A stretch of DNA of 64,000 nt from Catellatospora paridis (GCF_009720365.1 NZ_ML769323.1:31541-95540); one strand, 5' to 3'. Positions 25,117 through 33,675 are shown, counted from the first letter of the stretch. Program-made: numbers and translations. The notes: generated by a model from the sequence alone, not told the origin.

Positions 25117-26715
25117 ATGAACAGGTATGACGGGTTCCACGAGTTCGTGGTGGCCCGGGGCGGGGCGCTGTCGCGTACGGCGTTCCTGCTGACCGGGGAG
25201 CACCACGCGGCCGAGGACCTGGTGCAGTCGGCGCTGGCCAAGGCCGCGACCCGGTGGCGGCAGATCATGGAGTACGGCCAGCCGGAGGCGTACGTCCGGC
25301 GCACGATGATCAACGAGCAGATCTCGTGGTGGCGGCGCAGACCGGCGTGGCCGGTGGCCGACCTGCCCGACCTGCCCGGCCCCGACGAGCCGCACCGGAT
25401 CGTGGACCGGGTGGCCCTGGGGCAGGCGCTGGGCACGCTCACCCCGCGCCAGCGGGCGGTGCTGGTGCTGCGCTTCTACGAGGACCTGTCCGAGGCGGAC
25501 ACCGCCGCGACGATGGGCTGCTCGATCGGCACCGTGAAGAGCCAGACCCACCTCGCGCTGAGCCACCTACGGCGTGCGCTGCCGCTGTTCGCGGAGGAAT
25601 CCGGCCAGTACGCTGACGCCGCGCAAGCCATGGCCAAGGCCCGGCAGCGGCGCACGCGGCGGGTCGCCGCGGTGGCCGCGCTCGCGCTGGTCCCGCTCGC
25701 GCTCGCGACGGTGCTGTACGCCCTGCGCGGCGGTTCGCCCGTGCCGCCGCCGGTGCTGTCCACCCCCTCGCCGGGCCCGTCGGCCACGTCGGCACTCGCG
25801 CCGCTGCCGCCGTCGCTGGCGGGGATCAGCGACGACATCCAGGACCTGCCGAAGGACCGCGCCGTCGGCCCGGTCTCGCTGCTGGTCGTCGAAGCGGCGA
25901 CGCCCGAGGTCCAGACGGCCGAGCTGATCGCCGCCGACGGACGGCGCTACCGCCTGTCCGTGCCGGACGACGACTTCGGCGTCAGCTTCCTGCTGTCGCC
26001 GGACGGCCGCTGGCTGGCCTGGACCATCCGGGAGGCGACGATCGTCCGGGACCTGACCGGCACCGCCGAGCACCGGCTGCCCGGTTCCCGGCAGGTGCTG
26101 TGGTCGCCGGGCACCAGGTGGCTCTACTCGCAGGTCCCAGGCGGCCGTGACAGCTACGTGGAGCTGGCCGGGTGGACCGTCCACGAGGCGCCGGCGACCA
26201 CGCCCCCGACGTACCCCGTCGCGGTGCTGGACGACGGCCACGCGCTGGCGTACGACGGGCCACGCACCGCTGCGCGTACGCCGCTGAAGGTGTTCGATCC
26301 GATGACCGGCGCGGTGCGCACCCGCTTCGCCGTCGACGCCGCGCCGTGGCTGCGCGCGGGCGAGACCACGATCGCCGTCACCACGCCCGAGCAGGAGCAG
26401 GTCGTCGTCGTCATGGTCGGCACCGGCGACGTGGGCACGGTGTCGGTGGTGCAGCAGCGCAGAGAGGTGGCGCTGCTCGAGTTCTCGCTCGCCGACGGGC
26501 GGGTGCAGGAGCGGCTCGACCTCGTCGGGCACGGCGCGCTGGGCACGGACGTCGTGTGGCCGATGTGCTTCCGGGGTGGGGAGATGCTCTGGCACGACGG
26601 TGTCGCCGTCCGGGTCGCGGGGGACGAGCCGATCCACCGCGCGGTGTTCACGATCGACCACCGCCACGACGCGTACCAGCTGCCTGGTTGTCTGCGGACG
26701 GCCTACTGGCGATAG
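25117..26715 (+). CDS. SigE-family ECF sigma factor fused to TM helix and extracytoplasmic propeller-like domain (paralogue 1)
   Basis: A 532-residue protein. Residues 8-75 are sigma region 2 (TAFLLTGEHHAAEDLVQSAL, INEQISWWRRRP). Residues 105-158 are region 4 (LGTLTPRQRAVLVLRFYEDL, CSIGTVKSQTHLALSHLRR). Residues 183-203 form one TM helix after Arg-rich RQRRTRR, which implies a cytoplasmic N-terminus. Then come a Pro/Ser/Thr linker to about 245 and a beta-rich domain with LSPDGRWLAWTI and VLWSPGTRWLYSQ, like TolB/WD blades. Two Cys near the end (MCFRGGE and LPGCLR) could form a disulfide outside. There is no anti-sigma gene nearby; the tethered domain may be the sensor (inference). GGAGG lies 6 nt before ATG. 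Confidence 0.88.
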   Translation: MNRYDGFHEFVVARGGALSRTAFLLTGEHHAAEDLVQSALAKAATRWRQIMEYGQPEAYVRRTMINEQISWWRRRPAWPVADLPDLPGPDEPHRIVDRVALGQALGTLTPRQRAVLVLRFYEDLSEADTAATMGCSIGTVKSQTHLALSHLRRALPLFAEESGQYADAAQAMAKARQRRTRRVAAVAALALVPLALATVLYALRGGSPVPPPVLSTPSPGPSATSALAPLPPSLAGISDDIQDLPKDRAVGPVSLLVVEAATPEVQTAELIAADGRRYRLSVPDDDFGVSFLLSPDGRWLAWTIREATIVRDLTGTAEHRLPGSRQVLWSPGTRWLYSQVPGGRDSYVELAGWTVHEAPATTPPTYPVAVLDDGHALAYDGPRTAARTPLKVFDPMTGAVRTRFAVDAAPWLRAGETTIAVTTPEQEQVVVVMVGTGDVGTVSVVQQRREVALLEFSLADGRVQERLDLVGHGALGTDVVWPMCFRGGEMLWHDGVAVRVAGDEPIHRAVFTIDHRHDAYQLPGCLRTAYWR

Positions 26716-26742
26716 GGGCACGGGTTCAGAACGGCCACCGAG

Positions 26743-26775
26743 GGCTGCGGTGATCGACCTCCGATCGCCGCAGCC
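26743..26775 (+). terminator. Terminator hairpin after sigma paralogue 1
   Basis: GGCTGCGGTGATCG (26743-26756) pairs with CGATCGCCGCAGCC (26762-26775) with one G-U, 5-nt loop, 27 nt after the stop. It makes paralogue 1 its own transcription unit. Confidence 0.7.
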
Positions 26776-26799
26776 GCGGATTGCCGGAGGATGACCTCC

Positions 26800-26823
26800 A
26801 ACCCGGAAGGGTTCCGTCGCGTC
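26800..26823 (+). promoter_or_regulatory. ECF-type promoter of sigma paralogue 2
   Basis: AACC (26800-26803), 16-nt spacer, CGTC (26820-26823), 19 nt to the ATG at 26843. The spacer sequence differs from the other two copies, while the boxes and distances are kept. Confidence 0.7.
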
Positions 26824-26842
26824 ATGGGGGCGGAGGTGGCGG

Positions 26843-28426
26843 ATGGACAGGTACGACGGGTTCCACGAGTTCGTCGTGGCGCGGGGCGGGGCGCTGTCGC
26901 GCACGGCGTTCCTGCTGACGGGGGAGCACCACGCGGCGGAGGATCTGGTGCAGTCGGCGCTGGCCAAGGCGGCGTCGCGGTGGCGTTGGCTGGTGGAGCA
27001 CACTCAGCCGGAGGCGTACATCCGGCGCATCATGATCAACGAGCAGATCTCGTGGTGGCGCAGGCGGCCCGCCCGGCCCGTGGCGCAGGTGCCCGAGCGG
27101 GCCGGTCCCGACGAGCCGGGGCAGGTCGTGGAGCGCATCGCGCTCGGACAGGCGCTGGGCACGCTCACCCCGCGCCAGCGCGCCGTGGTGGTGCTGCGCT
27201 ACTACGAGGACCTGTCCGAGGCGGACACCGCCGCGCTGATGGGCTGTTCCGTCGGCACCGTGAAGAGTCAGACCCACCTGGCGCTGGGCCACCTGCGGCG
27301 CGCGCTGCCGCGCTATGCCGAGCAGGCGGAGGACTACGCGGACGGCGGGGCCGCGCTGGCCCTGGCGCGCCGCCGCCGGACCGGCCGCACGGTGGCCGCC
27401 GCGCTGCTGACCGTGCCGATGCTGGCAGGCCTGCTGTGGTGTGTCGTGCGCGACCCCGACACCGTCCCGCCGCCGGTGGCCACCACACCGTCCGGCGTCC
27501 CGGCTCCGGTCAAGCCGTTGCCGGCTCTGCCGTCCCGGCTGGATGTGAATGCCGCTATCGAGGAGCTGCCCGGCGACCGGGGCATCGGACCAGCGGTGCT
27601 GCAGGTGCACGACGGTCGGGCGTTCCCAGGTCCGAGAACCCTCCTGGTCACGCTCGACGGCCACTACTACGAGGTCGTGCCGCCCGAGGCGGGTTTCGTG
27701 ACCGCCCCGACGCTCTCCCCGGACGGCCGCTGGCTCACCTGGGCGACGTCCGCCGCGACGCTGGTGCGCGACCTTACCGGGACCGAGGTGCGCGAGTTGC
27801 CCGCCACGTCGAACGCCCCGCTCTGGTCGCCCAGCGGCGACTGGTTCCTGCTGCCCGCATACGCGGGCAAGGGCGAGACCCTCTTCCACCTGCCCGACTG
27901 GACGGCCCGTGAGCTCGCGCCCGTGGTGTCCTGGGACAGGTCGACCAAGGTCGTGCTGGACAGTGGCGAGCTGCTGCGCTCCGCCGGCAGCCCCACCGCG
28001 ACGGCCGTGCCGATGGAGGTCGTGGATCCGGTGACCGGGGCCGGGCGGGCGATCACCGTCGACGTGGCCGGCCGGCTCGGCCAAGGTGAGTCGATCTACA
28101 AGTGGTCGATCCTCCCGGCCCCCGGCAGTTCGGCCGCGGTGGAGGTGGTCGGCCTGAGCTCGCACGGGTCCGCCCAGGTGGTGGGGGTGCTCCAGTTCTC
28201 CACGGCCGACGGCCGGGTGCTTCGCCGGATCACGGTGCCGCCGGACGGCCTGGCGTTCCCACTGTGCTTCCGGGGTGGGGAGCTGCTGTGGACGGACCTC
28301 AGAACCGTCCGCCGGGCAGCGGTGCCCGAGGGCATGGCACTGCTGATGGAACTCGACGACCCCATGCACGTCGTGGAGCCCGCGGGCTGCGGGCGTTCCA
28401 CGCAGCTCGGCTCGATGGTCCCCTGA
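26843..28426 (+). CDS. SigE-family ECF sigma factor fused to TM helix and propeller-like domain (paralogue 2)
   Basis: A 527-residue paralogue that aligns without gaps to the first over about 180 residues, with nearly identical region 2 (TAFLLTGEHHAAEDLVQSAL) and region 4 (CSVGTVKSQTHLALGHLRR). The TM helix is at about 183-202 (VAAALLTVPMLAGLLWCVV). The extracytoplasmic part has diverged far more but keeps LSPDGRWLTWATS, LWSPSGDWFLLP and the Cys pair (LCFRGGELLW and PAGCGR). It probably recognises the same promoters as its neighbours but senses something different (inference). It has its own promoter and terminator. Confidence 0.88.
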   Translation: MDRYDGFHEFVVARGGALSRTAFLLTGEHHAAEDLVQSALAKAASRWRWLVEHTQPEAYIRRIMINEQISWWRRRPARPVAQVPERAGPDEPGQVVERIALGQALGTLTPRQRAVVVLRYYEDLSEADTAALMGCSVGTVKSQTHLALGHLRRALPRYAEQAEDYADGGAALALARRRRTGRTVAAALLTVPMLAGLLWCVVRDPDTVPPPVATTPSGVPAPVKPLPALPSRLDVNAAIEELPGDRGIGPAVLQVHDGRAFPGPRTLLVTLDGHYYEVVPPEAGFVTAPTLSPDGRWLTWATSAATLVRDLTGTEVRELPATSNAPLWSPSGDWFLLPAYAGKGETLFHLPDWTARELAPVVSWDRSTKVVLDSGELLRSAGSPTATAVPMEVVDPVTGAGRAITVDVAGRLGQGESIYKWSILPAPGSSAAVEVVGLSSHGSAQVVGVLQFSTADGRVLRRITVPPDGLAFPLCFRGGELLWTDLRTVRRAAVPEGMALLMELDDPMHVVEPAGCGRSTQLGSMVP

Positions 28427-28435
28427 CGGTGACCG

Positions 28436-28467
28436 GTCCGCCTCCCGTGACCGTGCGGGAGGCGGAC
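28436..28467 (+). terminator. Terminator hairpin after sigma paralogue 2
   Basis: GTCCGCCTCCCG (28436-28447) pairs perfectly with CGGGAGGCGGAC (28456-28467) over an 8-nt loop, 9 nt after the stop. Confidence 0.75.
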
Positions 28468-28523
28468 TGATGCCGCGGCACGTGGGCCGTGCTTCCGCCA
28501 CAACGGCCGTGCCGGATGATCCC

Positions 28524-28547
28524 AACCTCCGGGCACGCTGCCGCGTA
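28524..28547 (+). promoter_or_regulatory. ECF-type promoter of sigma paralogue 3
   Basis: AACC (28524-28527), 16-nt spacer, CGTA (28544-28547), 19 nt to the ATG at 28567, the same geometry as the other two paralogues. Confidence 0.7.
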
Positions 28548-28566
28548 GGGGGAGTGGAGGTGACGG

Positions 28567-30180
28567 ATGAGCCGATACGACGGCTTCCACGAGTTCGTCG
28601 TCGCGCGGGGCGGGGCGCTGTCGCGCACGGCGTTCCTGCTCACCGGCGAGCACCACGCGGCCGAGGACCTGGTGCAGACCGCGCTGGCCAAGGCCGCGAC
28701 CCGATGGCGGCAGGTCATGGAGTACGGCCAGCCGGAGGCGTACGTCCGGCGCATCATGGTCAACGAGCAGATCTCCTGGTGGCGGCGGCGTCCGGCGCGG
28801 CCGATGGCCGAACTGCCCGATCGCGCCGGTCCCGACGAGCCCGGCCGGGTGGTGGAACGGGTCCTGCTCACCCGCGCGCTGGCCACCCTCGCCCCGCGCC
28901 AGCGGGCCGTGCTGGTGCTGCGCTACTACGAGGACCTGTCCGAGGCGGACACCGCGGCCGCCATGGGCTGCTCGGTGGGCACCGTCAAGAGCCAGACCAA
29001 CCTGGCGCTGACCAACCTCCGGCGCTCGCTGCCGCTGGTCGCCGAGCACGCCGGGCAGTACGCCGACGCGCAGGCCGCGCTGGCGACGGCGCACCGGCGG
29101 CGGACCCGGCTGGCAGGTGCGGCGGCGGTGCTCGCGGTGCTGCCACTGCTGCTGGGCGCGGTCTGGTACGCGCTGGCCGGTGCCACCCCGCCGCCGCCGG
29201 TGACCAGCTCGCCGAGCCCGTCCACGCCCGCCCCGTCGATCTCGCCGGTGACGCTGCCGCCGCTGCCCGCCGCCGTGCCACCCGGTGACGTCCTGGACCT
29301 GCCCGCGGACCGGGGCGTGCGCGGCGGTGCGCTGCTGCTGACGAAGCAGACCTCGGACGGCCCCGTCTTCGAGTTGCTGGGCGGCGACGGCCGCCGGTAC
29401 CGGTTGCCGTCCGCGCCGACCGGCGGGTTCACCGTGGAGCCGGTCCTGTCGCCGGACGGCCGGTGGCTGCTCTGGTCGTCGCCGCAGGGGACCGTGGCGC
29501 GCGAGCTGACCACGTCGAGCGTGCACCGGCTGCCGTACGAGCTCACGCAGGCCCGCTGGTCGCCCGCCGGGACCTGGCTGTTCGCGCAGCGCTACCCGGA
29601 GGTCGGGGAGGTGCTGGTCAGGACCGGCGACTGGTCGGTGCACGAGTTCGTCCCGGCCGACGCGGCCAGGCCCGTCGCCGCCGTGCTGGACAGCGGCGAG
29701 CTGCTGCGGCTCGGCGGCCAGATCACCGACGACACCGTCACGCTCGACCGGCTCGACCCGCTGACGGGGGCCGCCCGCAGGATCACCGTGGACCTGCGGG
29801 GCCTGCTGCGCGTCGGGGAGTCCGCCATCGCCGTCAAGATCTTCGACGCGGACGGTGAACGCAGCCGGATCGCCTTCGTCCTGCCCGCCGTCGACGGCAC
29901 CGCGGGCGTGGAGATCATGCGATCCCGGCCGGGCGGCGCCGATACGGTGACCGCCGTGGTCAGGTTCGCGCTCGGCGACGGCCGCGTGCTGCACCGGATC
30001 GACCTGTCGTCCGAGGGGTTCGCGCAGCCCCTGTGCTTCCGCGACGCGGATCTGCTGTGGACCGACGGAACGCGGGTCATCGGCACCGGAGCAGACGCCT
30101 ACCGCCTGCCGCTCGATCCGGTGTACGGCTACTCGCCGCCCGGGTGCACCCGGGTCGCCCGCCTGGTGGCGGGCGGCTGA
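28567..30180 (+). CDS. SigE-family ECF sigma factor fused to TM helix and propeller-like domain (paralogue 3)
   Basis: A 537-residue third paralogue. Sigma regions read TAFLLTGEHHAAEDLVQTAL and CSVGTVKSQTNLALTNLRR. The TM helix is at about 182-203 (AGAAAVLAVLPLLLGAVWYAL), followed by a Pro/Ser/Thr linker (SSPSPSTPAPSISP). The outer domain has LSPDGRWLLWSSP, ARWSPAGTWLFAQ, and the conserved Cys pair (LCFRDADLLWTDG and PPGCTR). The outer domain is about as diverged as that of paralogue 2, while the sigma half is strongly conserved. GGAGG precedes the ATG. A 2OG oxygenase gene starts 42 nt after the stop. Confidence 0.88.
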   Translation: MSRYDGFHEFVVARGGALSRTAFLLTGEHHAAEDLVQTALAKAATRWRQVMEYGQPEAYVRRIMVNEQISWWRRRPARPMAELPDRAGPDEPGRVVERVLLTRALATLAPRQRAVLVLRYYEDLSEADTAAAMGCSVGTVKSQTNLALTNLRRSLPLVAEHAGQYADAQAALATAHRRRTRLAGAAAVLAVLPLLLGAVWYALAGATPPPPVTSSPSPSTPAPSISPVTLPPLPAAVPPGDVLDLPADRGVRGGALLLTKQTSDGPVFELLGGDGRRYRLPSAPTGGFTVEPVLSPDGRWLLWSSPQGTVARELTTSSVHRLPYELTQARWSPAGTWLFAQRYPEVGEVLVRTGDWSVHEFVPADAARPVAAVLDSGELLRLGGQITDDTVTLDRLDPLTGAARRITVDLRGLLRVGESAIAVKIFDADGERSRIAFVLPAVDGTAGVEIMRSRPGGADTVTAVVRFALGDGRVLHRIDLSSEGFAQPLCFRDADLLWTDGTRVIGTGADAYRLPLDPVYGYSPPGCTRVARLVAGG

Positions 30181-30222
30181 GCAGCGGCGGCGCGGTCCGC
30201 GGCAGGCTGTCAGAATGATCGG

Positions 30223-31185
30223 ATGGGTGCTCTGCCGATCGTCGACCTGTCCGCCGACCGCGCCGCCGTGGCCGTCGGGATCCGCGCGGCCTGCCGCGAC
30301 AGCGGGTTCTTCTACCTGGCCGGGCACGGTGTCCCGGACGAGCTGCTCGGGCGGCTCGACGCGGCGTCGCGGGAGTTCTTCGCGCTGCCCGAGGACGAGA
30401 AGCTGGAGATCGCGATGGTCCGCGGCGGGCGGGCCTGGCGCGGGTTCTTCCCGGTCGGCGGCGAGCTGACCTCCGGGCGCCCGGACCTCAAGGAGGGCCT
30501 GTACTTCGGCGCGGAGCTGCCCGCCGACGACGCGCGGGTGCTGGCCGGGCTGCCGCTGCACGGGTCCAACCTGTACCCGCGGCAGGTGCCCGAGCTGGCC
30601 GCGGTCGTCCCGGCGTACCTGGCGGCGCTGACCGGGGTGGCGCAGGAGGTGATGCGCGGTGTCGCGGTGAGCCTGGACCTGCCCGAGGGCTACTTCGCCG
30701 ACGGGTACACGGCCGACCCGACGGTCCTGTTCCGGATCTTCCACTACCCGCCGTCGCCGGCCGGGGACGACGGCTGGGGCGTCGGCGAGCACACCGACTA
30801 CGGACTGCTCACCCTGCTCGCCCAGGACGGCAACGGCGGCCTGCAGGTGCGTACGCCGTCCGGCTGGCTCGACGCGCCGCCGGTGCCCGGCACGTTCGTC
30901 TGCAACATCGGCGACATGCTGGACCGGCTGACCGGCGGGTACTACCGCTCGACGCCGCACCGGGTGCGCAACGTCAGCGGCAACGAGCGGCTGTCGTTTC
31001 CGTTCTTCTTCGACCCGGACTTCTCGGCCGAGGTCCCGCCGCTGCCCGGCCGGGCGCGCGAGGGCGCCGACGGCCGTCCCCGCTGGGACGGCCAGGACCT
31101 GCGGGTGTTCACCGGGACCTACGGCGACTACCTGCTCGGCAAGGTCGGCAAGGTGTTTCCCGAGCTGCGTGGCGAGGTCCTGTGA
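30223..31185 (+). CDS. 2-oxoglutarate/Fe(II) oxygenase (isopenicillin N synthase family)
   Basis: A 320-residue soluble oxygenase with an N-terminal DIOX_N region ([30 protein letters not shown]) and a jelly-roll core. Iron ligands are GEHTDYG (His, Asp) and STPHRV (distal His), with the oxoglutarate Arg in [10 protein letters not shown]. It hydroxylates or oxidises an unknown small substrate. Members of this subgroup are often annotated as isopenicillin N synthase-like or gibberellin-type oxygenases. No biosynthetic cluster surrounds it. Confidence 0.9.
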   Translation: MGALPIVDLSADRAAVAVGIRAACRDSGFFYLAGHGVPDELLGRLDAASREFFALPEDEKLEIAMVRGGRAWRGFFPVGGELTSGRPDLKEGLYFGAELPADDARVLAGLPLHGSNLYPRQVPELAAVVPAYLAALTGVAQEVMRGVAVSLDLPEGYFADGYTADPTVLFRIFHYPPSPAGDDGWGVGEHTDYGLLTLLAQDGNGGLQVRTPSGWLDAPPVPGTFVCNIGDMLDRLTGGYYRSTPHRVRNVSGNERLSFPFFFDPDFSAEVPPLPGRAREGADGRPRWDGQDLRVFTGTYGDYLLGKVGKVFPELRGEVL

Positions 31186-31286
31186 CCGTCTCTTCGCCCA
31201 ACGGGGGACATTCTGTTCACCACCAGGACAACAGCCGTCCATCTCGGCGGGAAAGGGTCGACTGATCGGCTCACCGACCGCTGGAG

Positions 31287-31640
31287 ATGACGTTGACCGC
31301 TCGGTTCGAGTTCTACGAGCGGGCGTGCGCCGGCGTCACCTGGCGGCTGCTGTCCAGCAACAACCGTGACCTGGGACGGTCGGGTGTGGGCTTCCCCGAC
31401 GTCGACGCCTGCCTGCGCGCGGTGGACGAGGTGCGCGCCGCGGCCACCGAGGCCGAGCCGGTGATCCATCGGGTGAGCCGGCTGGCCTGGGCGTGGCGGC
31501 TGGAGACCGGTCCGGGTGCGGTCGCCGTGGCCAGCCGCGCCTATCAGCGCCGGGTGCAGGCCCAGACGGCCTGCGACCTGTTCCTCCGCCTGGCCGTCGA
31601 GGCCCCGGTCAACACCGACGTCCGCCAGACCCGCAACTGA
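31287..31640 (+). CDS. YegP/DUF1508-like small protein
   Basis: A 117-residue protein whose N-terminal 50 residues match the YegP fold: FEFYERACAGVTWRLLSSNN RDLGRS and later GFPDVDACLRAVDEVRAAA. The C-terminal half has WAWRLETGPGAVAVASRAY and may be a second, degenerate copy. The function of the family is unclear. It is monocistronic, between the oxygenase and the convergent arfB gene. Confidence 0.7.
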   Translation: MTLTARFEFYERACAGVTWRLLSSNNRDLGRSGVGFPDVDACLRAVDEVRAAATEAEPVIHRVSRLAWAWRLETGPGAVAVASRAYQRRVQAQTACDLFLRLAVEAPVNTDVRQTRN

Positions 31641-31661
31641 CCCGCCTTCAGCGGGGCCGGG

Positions 31662-32099
31662 TCAGTCGTGGGCGCCGCGGCGCAGTTGCTTGATGGCGGA
31701 ACGGTGCTTTTTCGCCTGTAGCCGGCGCTGCTTGGCGCCCTTGCTCATCTTGGTGGGACGGCGGGGTGGCGGAGGGGGTGCCAGCGCCTCGCGCAGCAGG
31801 CCGGCGAGGCGTTCGCGGGCGGCCTCGCGGTTGGACAGCTGGGCGCGGTGCTCGCTGGCGGCCACGGTCAGCACGCCGGCGACGAGCCGTCCGCCCAGCC
31901 GTTCGAGGATGCGTGAACGGAGCTCGTCGGAGAGCGTGTGGGAGCGCTCCACGTCGAAGGACAGCTCCACCCGGCTGTCGGTGGTGTTGACGCCCTGCCC
32001 GCCCGGACCGGAGCTGCGCGAGAAGCGTTCGCGCAGCTCGCTGTCGGGTATCACGAGCTGATCGGTGATCGTCAAGTCCTCGGCCACGGCGCTGCGCAC
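31662..32099 (-). CDS. arfB: Ribosome-rescue peptidyl-tRNA hydrolase ArfB
   Basis: A 145-residue class-I release-factor-like protein with the catalytic GGQ in RSSGPGGQGVNTTDSRVEL and the basic C-terminal tail (MSKGAKQRRLQAKKHRSAIK) that enters the empty mRNA channel of stalled ribosomes. It hydrolyses peptidyl-tRNA to rescue non-stop complexes. Normal length. GTG 32099 lies directly after GAAGGGG; GTG 32087 has better spacing from that site and is an alternative start. Confidence 0.92.
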   Translation of the reverse strand: MRSAVAEDLTITDQLVIPDSELRERFSRSSGPGGQGVNTTDSRVELSFDVERSHTLSDELRSRILERLGGRLVAGVLTVAASEHRAQLSNREAARERLAGLLREALAPPPPPRRPTKMSKGAKQRRLQAKKHRSAIKQLRRGAHD

Positions 32100-32260
32100 C
32101 CCCTTCGGCGTCCTCGTGCGGCCCGCTGATCATGCCGTACGGAGAGCGCGTTCACCGCACGGTTTTCCCTCCAGATCAGTGTAGTCATCGATGTACGACG
32201 AAGTTGCTTAAGCGGTTTTCATGGTCCACGTCACAGGATCGTCACGAGGATGACGTCCTA

Positions 32261-32289
32261 TTGACACGTTGGGAGCGCACCCATACCGT
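32261..32289 (+). promoter_or_regulatory. Sigma-70-type promoter of the mannan-use operon
   Basis: TTGACA (32261-32266), 17-nt spacer, TACCGT (32284-32289). The spacer contains a LacI/CebR-type operator, so repressor binding would block RNA polymerase. Confidence 0.65.
32270..32283 (+). promoter_or_regulatory. CebR/LacI-type operator 1
   Basis: TGGGAGCGCACCCA, 13 of 14 positions matching the known CebR consensus TGGGAGCGCTCCCA of actinobacteria. It lies between the -35 and -10 boxes. No lacI-family gene is present in the window, so the repressor is encoded elsewhere. Confidence 0.75.
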
Positions 32290-32328
32290 GTGTGCACTTA
32301 TCCGGTTCAGTAGACGCTCCGCTATATC

Positions 32329-32342
32329 TGGGAGCGCTCCAA
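32329..32342 (+). promoter_or_regulatory. CebR/LacI-type operator 2
   Basis: TGGGAGCGCTCCAA, 13 of 14 to the same consensus, 18 nt before the ATG of the binding-protein gene and just upstream of its GGAGG. It is centred 59 bp from operator 1. Confidence 0.78.
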
Positions 32343-32359
32343 GTTGTTTCGGAGGACAT

Positions 32360-33640
32360 ATGCGACTGCACAGGTCCGGCTGGGTCGTGGCGACCGCGCT
32401 CGTCGCGGTCGGCGCCCTCGCGCTTGCCGGCTGCAAGGGCGGCGGCAGTGACGAGCCGTCGAAGCCCGGCGGCGCGGTCGAGCTGAAGATCGCTTTCTGG
32501 GGCGACTTCGGCCTCGACGAACTCAAGGCCAAGTACGAGGCCGCCAACCCGAACGTCAAGATCGTCCTCAACTCGGGTGAGTACAACGCCCAGCACGAGG
32601 ACCTGCAGAAGAAGCTCATCGCCGGCTCCGGCGCTCCCGACATCGCCGCGATCGACGAGGGCTTCATCGTCAGCTTCCGCAGCCAGGCCGACAAGTTCGT
32701 GAACCTGCTGGACAAGGGCGCGAGCAAGTACCAGGACAAGTACCTGGGCTGGAAGTGGAAGCAGTCGCTGTCGGCCGACGGCAAGACGCAGATCGGCCTC
32801 GGCACCGACGTCGGCGGCCTGGCCATGTGCTACCGCACCGACCTGTTCAAGGCCGCCGGCCTGCCGGTCGAGCGGGACAAGGTGTCCGCCCTGTGGCCGA
32901 CCTGGGACGACTTCATCAAGACCGGCCAGGACTACACCGCCAAGTCGAAGAAGAAGTTCGTCGACAACGGCACCAACCTGTTCAACCCGATCCTGGGCCA
33001 GCAGCCGGTCGGCTTCTACGACGAGTCCGAGACGCTGAAGATGGACGGCGGCCCGAAGGCCGCGTTCGACATGACGCTCAAGGCCGTCGGCGCCGGCCTG
33101 TCGGCCAACCTGCCGGCCTTCTCGCCGGAGTGGAACGCGGGCTTCGTCAAGGGTGACTTCGCGGTGCTGGCCTGCCCGGCGTGGATGCAGGGCCACATCA
33201 AGAACACCGCGCCGGACACCGCCGGCAAGTGGGACGTCGCGGCCATCCCCGGTGGCGGCGGCAACTGGGGCGGCTCGTTCCTGACGGTGCCGAAGCAGAG
33301 CAAGAATGCCGACGAGGCGTACAAGCTGCTGGAGTGGCTGATCCAGCCGGAGCAGCAGATCGAGATCTTCAAGAAGGTCGGCAACCTGCCCTCGCAGCCC
33401 GCCCTCTACAAGGATCCCGCCATCGCCGACTTCAAGAACCCGTTCTTCAGCAACGCCCCGGTCGGCCAGATCTTCAGCAAGACCGCTGAGGGCCTGACCC
33501 CGCAGTACCTGGGCAAGAAGAACGGCCCGACCCGGGTCGCGGTCGAGAACGTCATCAACTCCGTCCAGGCCGGCACCACCAAGGCCGCCGACGCCTGGGC
33601 GCAAGCGCTCAAGGAAGCCGACAAGGCTTCGAAGGCCTGA
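32360..33640 (+). CDS. Sugar ABC transporter substrate-binding lipoprotein
   Basis: A 426-residue family-1 extracellular binding protein with signal and lipobox VGALALAGC (about residue 24). The mature part has LKIAFWGDFGLDELKAKYEA, DIAAIDEGFIVSFRSQADKF, ALWPTWDDFIKTGQDY and DEAYKLLEWLIQPEQQIEIF. With the downstream mannosidase and mannanase it most likely binds manno-oligosaccharides (inference). Start ATG 32360 follows GGAGGACAT. It is regulated by the two operators upstream. Confidence 0.9.
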   Translation: MRLHRSGWVVATALVAVGALALAGCKGGGSDEPSKPGGAVELKIAFWGDFGLDELKAKYEAANPNVKIVLNSGEYNAQHEDLQKKLIAGSGAPDIAAIDEGFIVSFRSQADKFVNLLDKGASKYQDKYLGWKWKQSLSADGKTQIGLGTDVGGLAMCYRTDLFKAAGLPVERDKVSALWPTWDDFIKTGQDYTAKSKKKFVDNGTNLFNPILGQQPVGFYDESETLKMDGGPKAAFDMTLKAVGAGLSANLPAFSPEWNAGFVKGDFAVLACPAWMQGHIKNTAPDTAGKWDVAAIPGGGGNWGGSFLTVPKQSKNADEAYKLLEWLIQPEQQIEIFKKVGNLPSQPALYKDPAIADFKNPFFSNAPVGQIFSKTAEGLTPQYLGKKNGPTRVAVENVINSVQAGTTKAADAWAQALKEADKASKA

Positions 33641-33675
33641 CCCTGCGTCACACGGCGCGTTGCAGTGGGGATCAG

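Noticed and set aside
22254-25120. Long plus-strand open frames opposite the esterase and FAD dehydrogenase genes
   Set aside because: They are antisense shadows produced by GC-rich codon bias. The minus-strand frames carry clear esterase and FAD motifs.
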